From the NCBI RefSeq assembly GCF_014197615.1, contig NZ_JACIFY010000002.1:62001-126000 (forward strand): a DNA stretch of 64,000 nucleotides. The letters are read 5' to 3'. Below the pieces are notes generated by a model, which was not told the DNA's origin, searched no databases, and worked only from the letters and a program-made list of their open reading frames with translations. Both the position numbers and the translations under genes were made by a program. Numbering within the stretch: position 1 is the first letter of the stretch; each line of letters starts with the position of its first letter. This DNA comes from Rhizobium esperanzae (GTDB taxonomy: Bacteria; Pseudomonadota; Alphaproteobacteria; Rhizobiales; Rhizobiaceae). This document shows positions 35,356 through 43,853 of this stretch, piece after piece.

Positions 35356-35403
35356 GAGCATGATGCCGAAAAGTGTAAGCGGTTTTCGGAAGACATCATG
35401 CTC
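35356..35403. repeat. dispersed palindrome GAGCATGATG...CATCATGCTC covering the cobN stop
   Basis: 48-bp hairpin element with arms GAGCATGATGCCGAAAA and TTTTCGGAAGACATCATGCTC, of a type common between Rhizobiaceae genes. Its right end includes the TGA stop codon of cobN (minus strand), so insertion of the element has set the C-terminus of CobN. Confidence 0.7.
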
Positions 35404-38400
35404 TCGTTCTTTGATTGAGCTCGAACCGGGCCGAATTGCTGCGCGGCGTCCAGAGGCTGCGGTCGATCGCTTCGCTGAGCCGCTCCCTCATCTCGTCGAA
35501 TGCCGCCGGGTTCTTCTCCATCATGAAGGCGGCGACTGCCGGATCGGCGACAAAGGCCTGGTACACCGCCTCGAAATGATGGGCGCCGACCGCCCCTGTC
35601 GTCGCCGCGAAAGCGAAGAGATAATCGACGGTGGCGGCGATCTCGGCCGCACCTTTATAGCCGTGGCGCATGACGCCCGCGATCCATTTCGGATTGACGA
35701 CGCGCCCGCGCACGACGCGGCCGATCTCTTCTTCCAGCGAACGGATAACCGGTTTTTCCGGCCTGGAATGGTCGTTGTGATAGATGGAGGGACGCGCACC
35801 GGCCAGTTGCTCGGCCGCCGCCGCCATGCCGCCCTCGAACTGATAGTAGTCGTCGCTGTCGAGCAGGTCGTGCTCGCGATTATCCTGGTTCTGAATAACG
35901 GCCTGCAGCGAGCGCAGCCGCTCCTCGAACAGGCCACGCTCGGCCTTGCCCTCCTCGCCGGCGCCATAGGCATAAGAGCCCCAGACGAGATAGGCTTCGG
36001 CGAGATCGGCACGCCGCTCCCAGCCCTTCTCGTCGATCAGCGCCTGCAGGCCGGCGCCGTAGGCGCCGGGCTTCGAGCCGAAGACCCGATAGCCCGCCCG
36101 CCGTTTTGCCGAGCCCTCATCCAGACCGGCGGCGGCAAACCTTGCCGCCTCGCCGCGCATGCGCGCTGCAATCGGATTGTCGGCCTCGTCCTCCTCAAGC
36201 GCGCCGACGGCGCGGATGGCCTTGTCGAACAGCGCGATCTGCTCGGGAAAGGCGTCGCGGAAGAAGCCGGAAATCCGCAGCGTCACGTCGACGCGCGGCC
36301 GCCCGAGCACTGCTTGCGGGATGATCTCGTAGCCGGTGACGCGGCGCGAGCTCATATCCCAGAGCGGCTTGACGCCGATCAGTGCCAGCGCCTGGGCGAT
36401 ATCGTCGCCGCCGGTGCGCATGTTCGACGTGCCCCAGGCGGTCAGCCCGAAGGAGACCGGCCACTCGCCGTGATCCTGCACATAGCGGCGCACCAAAAGC
36501 TCGGCGGATTTCTTGCCGAGCTCGTAGGCCGCCGGCGTCGGCACGGCGCGGCTGTCGACGGAGTAAAAATTGCGGCCCGTCGGCAGCACGTCCGGCCGCC
36601 CGCGCGTCGGCGCGCCGGAGGGACCAGGAGCGACGAAGCGGCCGTCGAGGCCGGCAAGCAGTGCTGATATTTCAGCCCGGCCGCAGTCAAGGATCGAGGG
36701 CTTGAGCCGCGTCCCGATCTCGGAGAGCACAGCCCGCGTCGCCGTCCAGTCTGCAGGGCAATCGATCTCACCGGAAACGAGCTTGGCGGCGAGCAGCTCG
36801 ATCCGCTCGACCGTGTCGCCGTTGCTGCGCCAGGGAGCGTCGAGGATATCGGCGAGGATCGGGGGCTTGGGGCCGGTCCAGGCGGCGGCCATGTCACTCT
36901 CGAGAGGGTCGAAAGAAGACCTCTCCCCAACCCCTCCCCACAGGTGGGAGGGGCTTGCTGGGCGCGCCACCTCCACATCATCCTTCAGCGCAGAGGTTGC
37001 CGCAAGCGCAGCGGTCAGTCCCTCCCCCTTGTGGGGAGGGGTTGGGGAGGGGTTTTCGCTGAAGTGAGTTAGGGAGGGATTTCCCAGCCCCGCATCCCCG
37101 GCAATCGCCCGCTGCAGGCTCGCATCGCCGCCCTCGCCGAGCCCACGCGGCACCCGCGCCAGCGCCACCGTCAAATCCGTCAGCAGCCGCCCTTGCGGCG
37201 ACACGCCGAATACGTGCAGCCCGTCACGGATCTGCATCTCCTTGAGGTCACAGAGATAGGCGTCGAGCTTCTTCAACGCGTCGCCCTCGCTTTCGCCACT
37301 CACCATGCCGGCATCCCGATCCAGGCCGATATCGGTCACGAGGTCGAGGATCTGCCGGCTGAGCAGCCGGATACGGCGGGGATCGCCGCCGGAGGCCTCG
37401 TAATATTCATCGACCAGCGCTTCCAGATCCTTGAGCGGGCCGTAACTCTCGGCCCGTGTCAAAGGCGGCGTCAGGTGGTCGATGATGACGGCGGCCGTCC
37501 GGCGTTTGGCCTGCGTACCCTCGCCCGGATCATTGACGATGAAGGGATAGAGATGCGGCAGCGGCCCAAGGATCGCCTCGGGATAACATGTCTCCGACAG
37601 CGCCAGCGCCTTGCCCGGCAACCATTCGAGATTGCCGTGTTTGCCCATGTGAATGACGGCATCGGCGCCGAACTCGTGGCGCAGAAAAGCATAGAAGGCG
37701 AGATAACCGTGCGGCGGCACGAGATCCGGTGAATGATAACTTTCCTTCGGGTCGATATTGTAGCCGCGCGCCGGCTGAATGCCGACGAGGACCCCGCCGA
37801 AGCGGGCGAAAGGCAGAGCGAAGACGCCCGCGCGAAAATACGGATCGTTCTCGGGATCCCCCCAGCGGGCCCTCACTTCATCCTGAATCTGATTGGGAAG
37901 AGAATTGAAGAAGCTGTTGTAGCGACTCAGGGAAAGCGTCTCGCGGATGACTTTGCCGTCATGCCCCGAATTGGTCGGCCCCTCCATCAGATGCCGGATC
38001 AGCGCGTCGCCATCGGCTGGAATATCGGCGGCCGGATAAGCCGCGGCTTCCATCGCGCGAAGCACCTCGACAGTGCCGGCCGGCGTATCCAGGCCGACCC
38101 CGTTGCCGAGCCGGCCGTCGCGGTTCGGGTAATTCGCCATCACCAGCGCAATACGCCGGTTCCGTGCCGGCGTCCCGCGCAGCCGCGCCCAATTGGCGGC
38201 AAGGGTTGCCGCATACCGCACCCGACCGGCATCGGCCTGGCTGGAAACGATGTTGGTCTCGACAGCTGCATCGTAGCGCGCCGCCGTCTTGAAGGAGACC
38301 GCGCGCGACAGCACGCGGCCATCCACCTCCGGCAACGCCACATTCATGCCGAGATCGCGAGCAGAAAGCCCCTGCGACGAGGCGGCCCATGCCTCTCGCG

Positions 38401-39514
38401 ACGAGGCGGAAAAGACCGCCTGCAGCACGATGGCATCGTTGGCTTCCAGCACGGTCGGCTCTCGATCGGCGCCGGGGGCGGAAACGGCAAAGCCTGTGGT
38501 GTTGATGACGACCTGGGGCTTGAGATCGGCGAAGATGGCTTCAATGATGCCCCTTGAGACGGGATCCTTGAGGCTGTAGGCAAAGACCGGCAGCGGACGC
38601 ATGCCTTGCGCCTGCAGGGCCTCGATCAGGGCTTCGACGGGGCGAGTTTCGCCGCTCTGCACCAGGGCGCGGTAGAAGGCGATGGCGACTGTGGGGGAAA
38701 CCGTAGGTTCGAATCCCACCTTCTCCGTCGAGCTTGAGGCACCCCCCTCTGTCCTGCCGGACATCTCCCCCACAAGGAGGGAGATCGGCAAGGTGTTAGA
38801 GCTCAATTCCACATCAGTTGTTTGGGGAAACCGCCGCGCCGATCCAATCTCCCCCCTTGTGGGGGAGATGTCCGGCAGGACAGAGGGGGGTATCGCAGGC
38901 GCGACGGACGACGTTGGCGCTAGGTGAGAACCGGCAACCCGCCGCCACTCCTCAACCCCGACAAGCCCCCGCCCCGGCCACCAGATCCCCGCCTTCATCA
39001 ACGGCGCGGCCGGCGCCGGCTTGTCCGCCCCGGCCAGGATCGCCGACGCATAGGCAAGAAAATTCCGCGCATTGGCATCCCCGCCCTCGATCAGGTAGGC
39101 CCAAAGCGCGTTGATATCCTCGACGTCAATATTGGAGAAAGGAACCAGCCCGGCATCCGGCCTGGCATCGCCCGGCAGCACGGCAATCAACGCACCATTG
39201 CGTGCAGCCGCCGCATGCAGCGCCTCCAGCGCATAGTGGAAATAGCTCGCCCCGCCGAGCGCCCGCACGATGATCAGCTTGGCGTGGCGCGCCGTGCGCT
39301 CGACATAGGTATCGACAGACATCGGATGCTTCAGGCTCATCAGGCTGGCGAGCCTTAACGTATGGCCGATCGCCCCGCCGGCATGAGCCGCGGCGATCGC
39401 CGCGAGCTCGCTGTCGGCAGCCGAGAGGAACAGGATATCGCCCGGCGTCTGCCCGAGGTCGATCGCCTCCTCGCCGTCGCTGATCGTTCCCTGTTGGGCC
39501 AGAAGCAGATGCAT
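35396..39514 (-). CDS. cobN: cobaltochelatase subunit CobN with two repeat-derived insertions
   Basis: Large subunit of the aerobic cobalt chelatase, which with CobS and CobT inserts Co2+ into hydrogenobyrinic acid a,c-diamide. At 1372 residues it is about 95 longer than the roughly 1275-residue reference CobN. The excess matches two in-frame palindromic elements at 38742-38890 (about residues 209-258) and 36922-37049 (about residues 822-865). Both code low-complexity text such as SVLPDISPTRGEIG and PSPTPPHKGEG. Conserved CobN blocks flank them (IHMGKHGNLEWLPGKALALS, SFGLTAWGTSNMRTGGDDIAQ). It lies between cobW and cobO. Confidence 0.95.
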   Translation of the reverse strand: MHLLLAQQGTISDGEEAIDLGQTPGDILFLSAADSELAAIAAAHAGGAIGHTLRLASLMSLKHPMSVDTYVERTARHAKLIIVRALGGASYFHYALEALHAAAARNGALIAVLPGDARPDAGLVPFSNIDVEDINALWAYLIEGGDANARNFLAYASAILAGADKPAPAAPLMKAGIWWPGRGLVGVEEWRRVAGSHLAPTSSVAPAIPPSVLPDISPTRGEIGSARRFPQTTDVELSSNTLPISLLVGEMSGRTEGGASSSTEKVGFEPTVSPTVAIAFYRALVQSGETRPVEALIEALQAQGMRPLPVFAYSLKDPVSRGIIEAIFADLKPQVVINTTGFAVSAPGADREPTVLEANDAIVLQAVFSASSREAWAASSQGLSARDLGMNVALPEVDGRVLSRAVSFKTAARYDAAVETNIVSSQADAGRVRYAATLAANWARLRGTPARNRRIALVMANYPNRDGRLGNGVGLDTPAGTVEVLRAMEAAAYPAADIPADGDALIRHLMEGPTNSGHDGKVIRETLSLSRYNSFFNSLPNQIQDEVRARWGDPENDPYFRAGVFALPFARFGGVLVGIQPARGYNIDPKESYHSPDLVPPHGYLAFYAFLRHEFGADAVIHMGKHGNLEWLPGKALALSETCYPEAILGPLPHLYPFIVNDPGEGTQAKRRTAAVIIDHLTPPLTRAESYGPLKDLEALVDEYYEASGGDPRRIRLLSRQILDLVTDIGLDRDAGMVSGESEGDALKKLDAYLCDLKEMQIRDGLHVFGVSPQGRLLTDLTVALARVPRGLGEGGDASLQRAIAGDAGLGNPSLTHFSENPSPTPPHKGEGLTAALAATSALKDDVEVARPASPSHLWGGVGERSSFDPLESDMAAAWTGPKPPILADILDAPWRSNGDTVERIELLAAKLVSGEIDCPADWTATRAVLSEIGTRLKPSILDCGRAEISALLAGLDGRFVAPGPSGAPTRGRPDVLPTGRNFYSVDSRAVPTPAAYELGKKSAELLVRRYVQDHGEWPVSFGLTAWGTSNMRTGGDDIAQALALIGVKPLWDMSSRRVTGYEIIPQAVLGRPRVDVTLRISGFFRDAFPEQIALFDKAIRAVGALEEDEADNPIAARMRGEAARFAAAGLDEGSAKRRAGYRVFGSKPGAYGAGLQALIDEKGWERRADLAEAYLVWGSYAYGAGEEGKAERGLFEERLRSLQAVIQNQDNREHDLLDSDDYYQFEGGMAAAAEQLAGARPSIYHNDHSRPEKPVIRSLEEEIGRVVRGRVVNPKWIAGVMRHGYKGAAEIAATVDYLFAFAATTGAVGAHHFEAVYQAFVADPAVAAFMMEKNPAAFDEMRERLSEAIDRSLWTPRSNSARFELNQRTRA
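36922..37049. repeat. palindromic repeat element inside cobN (copy 2)
   Basis: Outer arms at 36922-36940 and 37031-37049 are perfect 19-bp inverted repeats (CTCCCCAACCCCTCCCCAC and its complement). Each arm is followed by a small inner hairpin (for example CCTCCCC/GGGGAGG). It sits in frame in cobN and codes the Pro/Gly/His-rich stretch around PSPTPPHKGEG. Confidence 0.85.
38742..38890. repeat. palindromic repeat element inside cobN (copy 1)
   Basis: Outer arms at 38742-38771 and 38861-38890 are perfect 30-bp inverted repeats containing CTGTCCTGCCGGACATCTCC, separated by 89 bp. The structure, two palindromes facing each other around a short spacer, is that of rhizobial mosaic elements normally found between genes. 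Here the whole element is read through in frame. Confidence 0.88.
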
Positions 39515-39518
39515 GGGT

Positions 39519-40568
39519 TTACGCCAGCGCCTCGATCGCCGCCCTCACGGCACCCTCATCCATTTCGTGCAGGCCGATGACGACGAGGCGCGTGGCGCGC
39601 GTTTCGCCCGGGCCCCAGGCGCGGTCGAAATAATGGTCGATGCGGCTGCCGACCGCCTGGAGCTGCAGGCGCATCGGCTTGCCCGAAACATCGACGAAGC
39701 CCTTGAGGCGCAGCACGTCATGGGTTGAGATGATCGTCTTCAGCGCCTCGACGAAAGCGGCTGGGTCAGCAACGGCGCCGAGCTCGACGACGAAGCTGTC
39801 GAATTCATCGTGATCGTGCGGCGCGCCGTCCTCATGCTCCAGCTCGTGATGCGACTTGCGGTTGGCGATATCATCCTCCGTGCCGATGCCGAGGCCGAGC
39901 AGGATGCCGGCCGGCACTTCGCCGTTTTTCGCCTCGATCATCACCGGCTTGCGCGCGGTGCGAGAAGCGACTTCGTCACGCACGCGGCCAAGACCGGCAA
40001 CATCGATCAGGTCTGTTTTGTTGAGCACGATGAGATCGGCGCAAGTGAGCTGATCCTCGAACAGTTCCTCGATCGGGCTTTCGTGATCGAGCGATTCATC
40101 CTCGGCGCGCCGCGCATCGACGGCATCATGGTCGTCGGCGAAGCGGCCGGCGGCAACAGCCGCGCTGTCCACCACCGTGACGACGCCGTCGACGGTCACC
40201 TGGGTGCGAATGTCGGGCCAGTTGAAGGCGGCCACCAGCGGCTGCGGCAAGGCAAGCCCCGAGGTTTCGATGACGATATGGTCGGGCCGCTGCTCCCGTT
40301 CCAGAAGCTTCGTCATCGTCGGAATGAAATCGTCGGCAACGGTGCAGCAGATGCAGCCATTGGTGAGCTCGATGATATCGTCCTCGGTGCAGTTCTCGGC
40401 GCCGCAGCCTTTCAGCACCTCGCCATCGACGCCGAGATCGCCGAACTCGTTGATGATGAGCGCAATCTTCTTGCCCCCGGCATTGGTGAGCAGGTTGCGG
40501 ATCATCGTCGTCTTGCCGGCGCCGAGGAAGCCGGTGATGACGGTTGCGGGAATCTTCTGCTGGTTCAT
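39519..40568 (-). CDS. cobW: cobalamin-associated GTPase CobW
   Basis: 349-residue G3E GTPase thought to deliver Co2+ to the CobNST chelatase. It has the P-loop GFLGAGKTTMIRNLL, the metal-binding CXCC motif in NGCICCTVADDF, ETSGLALPQPL, and the NKTD specificity motif. A His/Asp-rich segment (HHELEHEDGAPHDHDEFD) before the C-terminal domain is a second likely metal site. It is 4 bp from cobN and 4 bp from cobP. Confidence 0.96.
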   Translation of the reverse strand: MNQQKIPATVITGFLGAGKTTMIRNLLTNAGGKKIALIINEFGDLGVDGEVLKGCGAENCTEDDIIELTNGCICCTVADDFIPTMTKLLEREQRPDHIVIETSGLALPQPLVAAFNWPDIRTQVTVDGVVTVVDSAAVAAGRFADDHDAVDARRAEDESLDHESPIEELFEDQLTCADLIVLNKTDLIDVAGLGRVRDEVASRTARKPVMIEAKNGEVPAGILLGLGIGTEDDIANRKSHHELEHEDGAPHDHDEFDSFVVELGAVADPAAFVEALKTIISTHDVLRLKGFVDVSGKPMRLQLQAVGSRIDHYFDRAWGPGETRATRLVVIGLHEMDEGAVRAAIEALA

Positions 40569-40572
40569 GGAT

Positions 40573-41082
40573 TTAACCCTTCATTTTCAGCGGCAGGCCT
40601 GCCGCGATAAAATAGACTTCGGCGGCCTTCGCCGCGATCGATTGGTGCAGCCGGCCGGCATGATCGCGAAAATCCCGCGCCATGCGGTTCTCAGGCACGA
40701 TGCCGAGGCCGACCTCGTTGGAAACGAAAACGAGCCGCGCCTTCGCGCCAGGCAGGAAATCGGCGAGCGCCGTAAACTCCGCTGTCATATCCCGCTCCTC
40801 CATCATCAGATTGGTGACCCAGAGCGTCAGGCAGTCGATCAGCACGATACGCCCCTCGCCGTCGATGGCAGTAAGCTTGCCGATGAGATCGAGCGGCTCC
40901 TCATGCGTGGTCCAGGAGGGGCCGCGGTCGGCTCTGTGCTGGGCAATGCGCGCCTGCATCTCGTCGTCCCATGCCCGCCCGGTCGCGATGTAGTGGCGCT
41001 CGAGGCCGGTTGCCGTGACGAGGTTTTCGGCGAAACGGGATTTGCCGGAGCGTGCGCCGCCGAGGATGAAGGTGGCGGTCAT
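40573..41082 (-). CDS. cobP: adenosylcobinamide kinase / guanylyltransferase CobP (CobU)
   Basis: 169 residues from the ATG at 41082; a 13-codon upstream extension exists but the family starts [15 protein letters not shown]. It phosphorylates adenosylcobinamide and adds GMP. The P-loop is [12 protein letters not shown]. The guanylylation His lies in [12 protein letters not shown], and [14 protein letters not shown] and [24 protein letters not shown] are hallmark blocks. It is the first gene behind the cobalamin riboswitch and is followed by cobW, cobN and cobO. Confidence 0.95.
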   Translation of the reverse strand: MTATFILGGARSGKSRFAENLVTATGLERHYIATGRAWDDEMQARIAQHRADRGPSWTTHEEPLDLIGKLTAIDGEGRIVLIDCLTLWVTNLMMEERDMTAEFTALADFLPGAKARLVFVSNEVGLGIVPENRMARDFRDHAGRLHQSIAAKAAEVYFIAAGLPLKMKG

Positions 41083-41123
41083 GCCGAAACGACCCTCGGA
41101 GAGAGGGCAAAGCGGCGCCACAT

Positions 41124-41288
41124 CCCTCTTCTCCCCAGCGGGGAGAAGGTGCCGGCAGGCGGTTGAGGGGGTGAGCGGCGAAGCCGCGAGTGCACTGAGC
41201 GCAAGTGAAAGGCAAAAGGACGGAGATGCCGCGCGGCCCCCTCATCCGACCCTTCGGGCCACCTTCTCCCCGCTGGGGAGAAGGGGAA
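41124..41288. repeat. RIME-like element (two facing palindromes)
   Basis: Two strong palindromes lie about 125 bp apart: CTTCTCCCC/GGGGAGAAG at 41128-41148 and CCTTCTCCCC/GGGGAGAAGG at 41262-41284. They are joined by a spacer containing GGCGAAGCCGCGAGTGCACT. This is the architecture of the RIME1 family. It lies in the leader between the cobalamin riboswitch and cobP, so it will be part of the riboswitch-controlled transcript. Confidence 0.75.
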
Positions 41289-41398
41289 ATTCCATCGCGC
41301 CGCACCAGGCCGCGCCGAATTCAATCGTTCAGCCAAAACAACCTCCGTGCTGGCAGCGGGACTCTTGCCCAAGGGTGGGCTTCTCGCCCGGCACGAAT

Positions 41399-41752
41399 GG
41401 CAGGTCTCCTGGCTCGCGGGTTTCGGCCTCGATCGGGGCGGACCGGAAACCGGTCGCCCCTGATCGTGCCAGCGGATCTGCCTCGCCTTCCCGGCTGCAT
41501 TGGCGAAGAGGTGGACGATTCGTAGAAATAGAGACGTCCGACCCCGGTTGATCACCATGCATGTCCAGTGGCTTTTCCGGCATGTCGCCCATCCGGCCCG
41601 CCTGCACCATTGCAAGGGTCGGCCGGAAGCGCTCGATGCCGGATGGAAGACCCTGACCGCTCTACAGTCGCGGGGTCGGCTGTGATGAAGGCGCCCGGCT
41701 TGGGTCCGCCCCGTCACATTCCCTTTTCATCCGGAAGGGCGCTACACCGATC
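41399..41752 (-). ncRNA. cobalamin riboswitch controlling cobP-cobW-cobN-cobO
   Basis: On the minus strand the leader contains, in order, the 5' block GATGAAAAGGGAATGTGAC near 41730, then CCCCGCGACTGTAGAGCGG near 41670, CCACTGG near 41555, GGGAAGGCGA near 41493, and the B12 box AGCCAGGAGACCTGCC at 41414-41399. These are the conserved elements of the cobalamin aptamer in the right order and spacing. With adenosylcobalamin bound it should shut down the genes downstream. About 315 nt separate the B12 box from the cobP start, much of it a RIME-like element. Confidence 0.92.
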
Positions 41753-41755
41753 CGG

Positions 41756-41833
41756 AACCATCCGTTATGTCCGAGGATGGTCAGATGACCATCCGCGTGG
41801 GATGGTCAGGAGACCATCCGTTGACGGATGGTT
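41756..41833. promoter_or_regulatory. array of six GGATGGTC/GACCATCC half-sites
   Basis: Two perfect palindromes GGATGGTC-N4-GACCATCC (41775-41794 and 41800-41819, centres 25 bp apart) are flanked by AACCATCC (41756-41763) and GGATGGTT (41826-41833). The six 8-mers alternate in direction. The array lies directly upstream of the riboswitch aptamer and 224 bp before the ClC gene on the other strand, the position expected for a promoter or operator. No known regulator motif is recognised. Confidence 0.6.
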
Positions 41834-42056
41834 AGGCAAGCCCGGGGGGGAAGTCAACCAGCCTTGGCGGCCGGCAAACCACCGGTAAGGTGGCATGCCC
41901 ACCCTAACACGACTTACTCCACCAGAAATATCGTCTTTTATCAGAGGCTTACGTCATAAATATTTGACCCTCGCGCCGGCTTTTCGCCGCAATTGCACGG
42001 CAAGCGGACTGCGCCACCGCCCTTGACCGGGCTTCCCCCCGCCTAGTTGTCTAGCC
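41834..42056. other. leader region of the ClC-type gene
   Basis: Holds the presumed ClC promoter. No conserved element is identified apart from a poly-G run near 41843 and AT-richer sequence around 41920-41965. Confidence 0.35.
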
Positions 42057-43847
42057 ATGCTTATGAAATTGGATCGGCGCCGTCTGCGCGCGCTGCGTGT
42101 TTTCTTTGATCTGGAGCGGCTGCGTGCGCTGACCCGCCGCAGCGAGGTCGGCCTGTCGCTCGCGGGCGCCATCGTCGGCATCGCCTCGGGGCTTGCCGTT
42201 ACCGGGATGAGCTTCGTCTCCAGTGAATTGCACCAGCTGATCTTCGGCATATCAGACGATGAAAGGCTGAGCTCGTCTGCCATCGACGACAAGCTGCTTC
42301 TGCTCGCTGCCCCCGTCGCCGGCGGCATCCTGCTCGGGCTGCTGCTTTTCGTCTTGGCGAAGCGACGCAAGAAGCCGATGGTCGATCCGATCGAGGCCAA
42401 TGCGCTGCACGGCGGCCGCCTGTCCTTGACCGACAGCATCATCGTTGCCGTGCAGAACCTGATCTCCAACGGTTTCGGCGCCTCCGTCGGGCTGGAGGCC
42501 GGCTATACCCAGCTTGCCGCCGGCCTCGCCTCGAAATTCGGTCTGAAGCTGCAGCTTCGTCGCTCGGACCTGCGCGTGCTCGTCGGCTGTGGCGCGGCGG
42601 GCGCCATCGCCGCCGCCTTCAACGCGCCGCTGACCGGCGCCTTCTATGCCTTCGAGCTGATCATCGGCACGTATACGATCGTGTCGCTGACGCCGGTCGT
42701 CACCTCCGCCCTCGTGTCCACGCTCGTCGCAAGACTGCTTGCCGAGGGCGATTTCACCATCGATATCGGCAGCTTCGGTTCGGTCGTGCCGGCCGACTAC
42801 GTCCCGGCGCTGCTGCTCGGCGTCTTCTGCGCCGGCGTCGGCATCCTCATCATGCAGGGCGTCGCCTTCATCGAGGAACTGGCGCGCAAGAGCTCCATCG
42901 CTCCGCCCTTCCGCCCGGCGCTCGGCGGCATCATCGTCGGCCTTCTGGCGATGATCTCACCGCAGGTGCTCTCGGCCGGCCACGGCGCCCTGCATCTCAA
43001 TCTCTCCCGCGAGGTGGCGATCCCGGCGCTGATCGGCCTCTTTCTGTTGAAATCGCTGGCCTCTGCTATCTCGATCGGCTCCGGTTTCAGGGGCGGCCTG
43101 TTCTTCGCCTCGCTGTTCATGGGCGCCCTGCTCGGCAAGCTCTTTGCCTATTGCGGCCCCTATTTCGCCGATGCGACGTTGACGCCTGCGATCTATGCCG
43201 TGGTCGGCATGAGTTCGCTTGCCGTCGCCGTCATCGGCGGGCCGCTGACGATGACCTTCCTGGCGCTCGAAATCACCGGCGATTTCCCGATCACGGCGCT
43301 GGTGCTCGCCGCCGTCATCACCTCTTCGCTCGTCGTGCGCTCGACCTTCGGCTACTCCTTCGCCACATGGCGCTTCCACCTGCGCGGCGAAAGCATCCGC
43401 AGCGCCCATGACGTCGGCTGGATCCGCAACCTGACTGTGAACAAGCTGATGCGCGCCGACGTCAAGACGGCAAGGGCCGACATCTCGCTGGAGGAATTCA
43501 AGAGGGCCTTCCCGATCGGTTCGACCCAGCGCGTCATCCTCGTCGAAGAGAGCGACAAATATGCCGGCCTCGTGCTGGTACCGGAGATCTACGCCAATCC
43601 GACCGACGCCCAGGACGAGGCTGCGACGCTTGCCGATTTCATCCGCTACCGCAACGATTTCCTGCAGCCGCAGATGAACGCGCGGCAGGCGGCGGCGATC
43701 TTCGACAAGAGCGAAAGCGAAGCGCTCGCCGTCGTCAACAACCTTATCGAACGCAAGGTCATCGGCCAACTCAGCGAAAGCCACACGCTGCGCCGCTACA
43801 GCGAAGAACTCGACCGCCGCCGCCGTGAGGTTTCCGGCGAGATTTGA
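42057..43847 (+). CDS. ClC-family chloride channel/antiporter with C-terminal CBS region
   Basis: 596-residue membrane protein. The core has about ten hydrophobic helices with the family landmarks GFGASVGLEAGYTQL, CGAAGAIAAAFNAPLTGAFYAFEL, and SIGSGFRGGLFFASLFMGA. The gating-Glu position is kept within GLEAGYT, but the usual GSGIP and GREGP filter motifs are altered. After residue about 450 there is a soluble CBS-like part (TVNKLMRADVKTARADISLEEF). It probably moves Cl- or another anion, possibly coupled to protons. Confidence 0.88.
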   Translation: MLMKLDRRRLRALRVFFDLERLRALTRRSEVGLSLAGAIVGIASGLAVTGMSFVSSELHQLIFGISDDERLSSSAIDDKLLLLAAPVAGGILLGLLLFVLAKRRKKPMVDPIEANALHGGRLSLTDSIIVAVQNLISNGFGASVGLEAGYTQLAAGLASKFGLKLQLRRSDLRVLVGCGAAGAIAAAFNAPLTGAFYAFELIIGTYTIVSLTPVVTSALVSTLVARLLAEGDFTIDIGSFGSVVPADYVPALLLGVFCAGVGILIMQGVAFIEELARKSSIAPPFRPALGGIIVGLLAMISPQVLSAGHGALHLNLSREVAIPALIGLFLLKSLASAISIGSGFRGGLFFASLFMGALLGKLFAYCGPYFADATLTPAIYAVVGMSSLAVAVIGGPLTMTFLALEITGDFPITALVLAAVITSSLVVRSTFGYSFATWRFHLRGESIRSAHDVGWIRNLTVNKLMRADVKTARADISLEEFKRAFPIGSTQRVILVEESDKYAGLVLVPEIYANPTDAQDEAATLADFIRYRNDFLQPQMNARQAAAIFDKSESEALAVVNNLIERKVIGQLSESHTLRRYSEELDRRRREVSGEI

Positions 43848-43853
43848 GCAAGT

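Noticed and set aside
36922..38890. Possibility that the cobN insertions make it a pseudogene
   Set aside because: The frame stays open over 1372 codons and all conserved blocks seen are intact, so the gene is probably functional.
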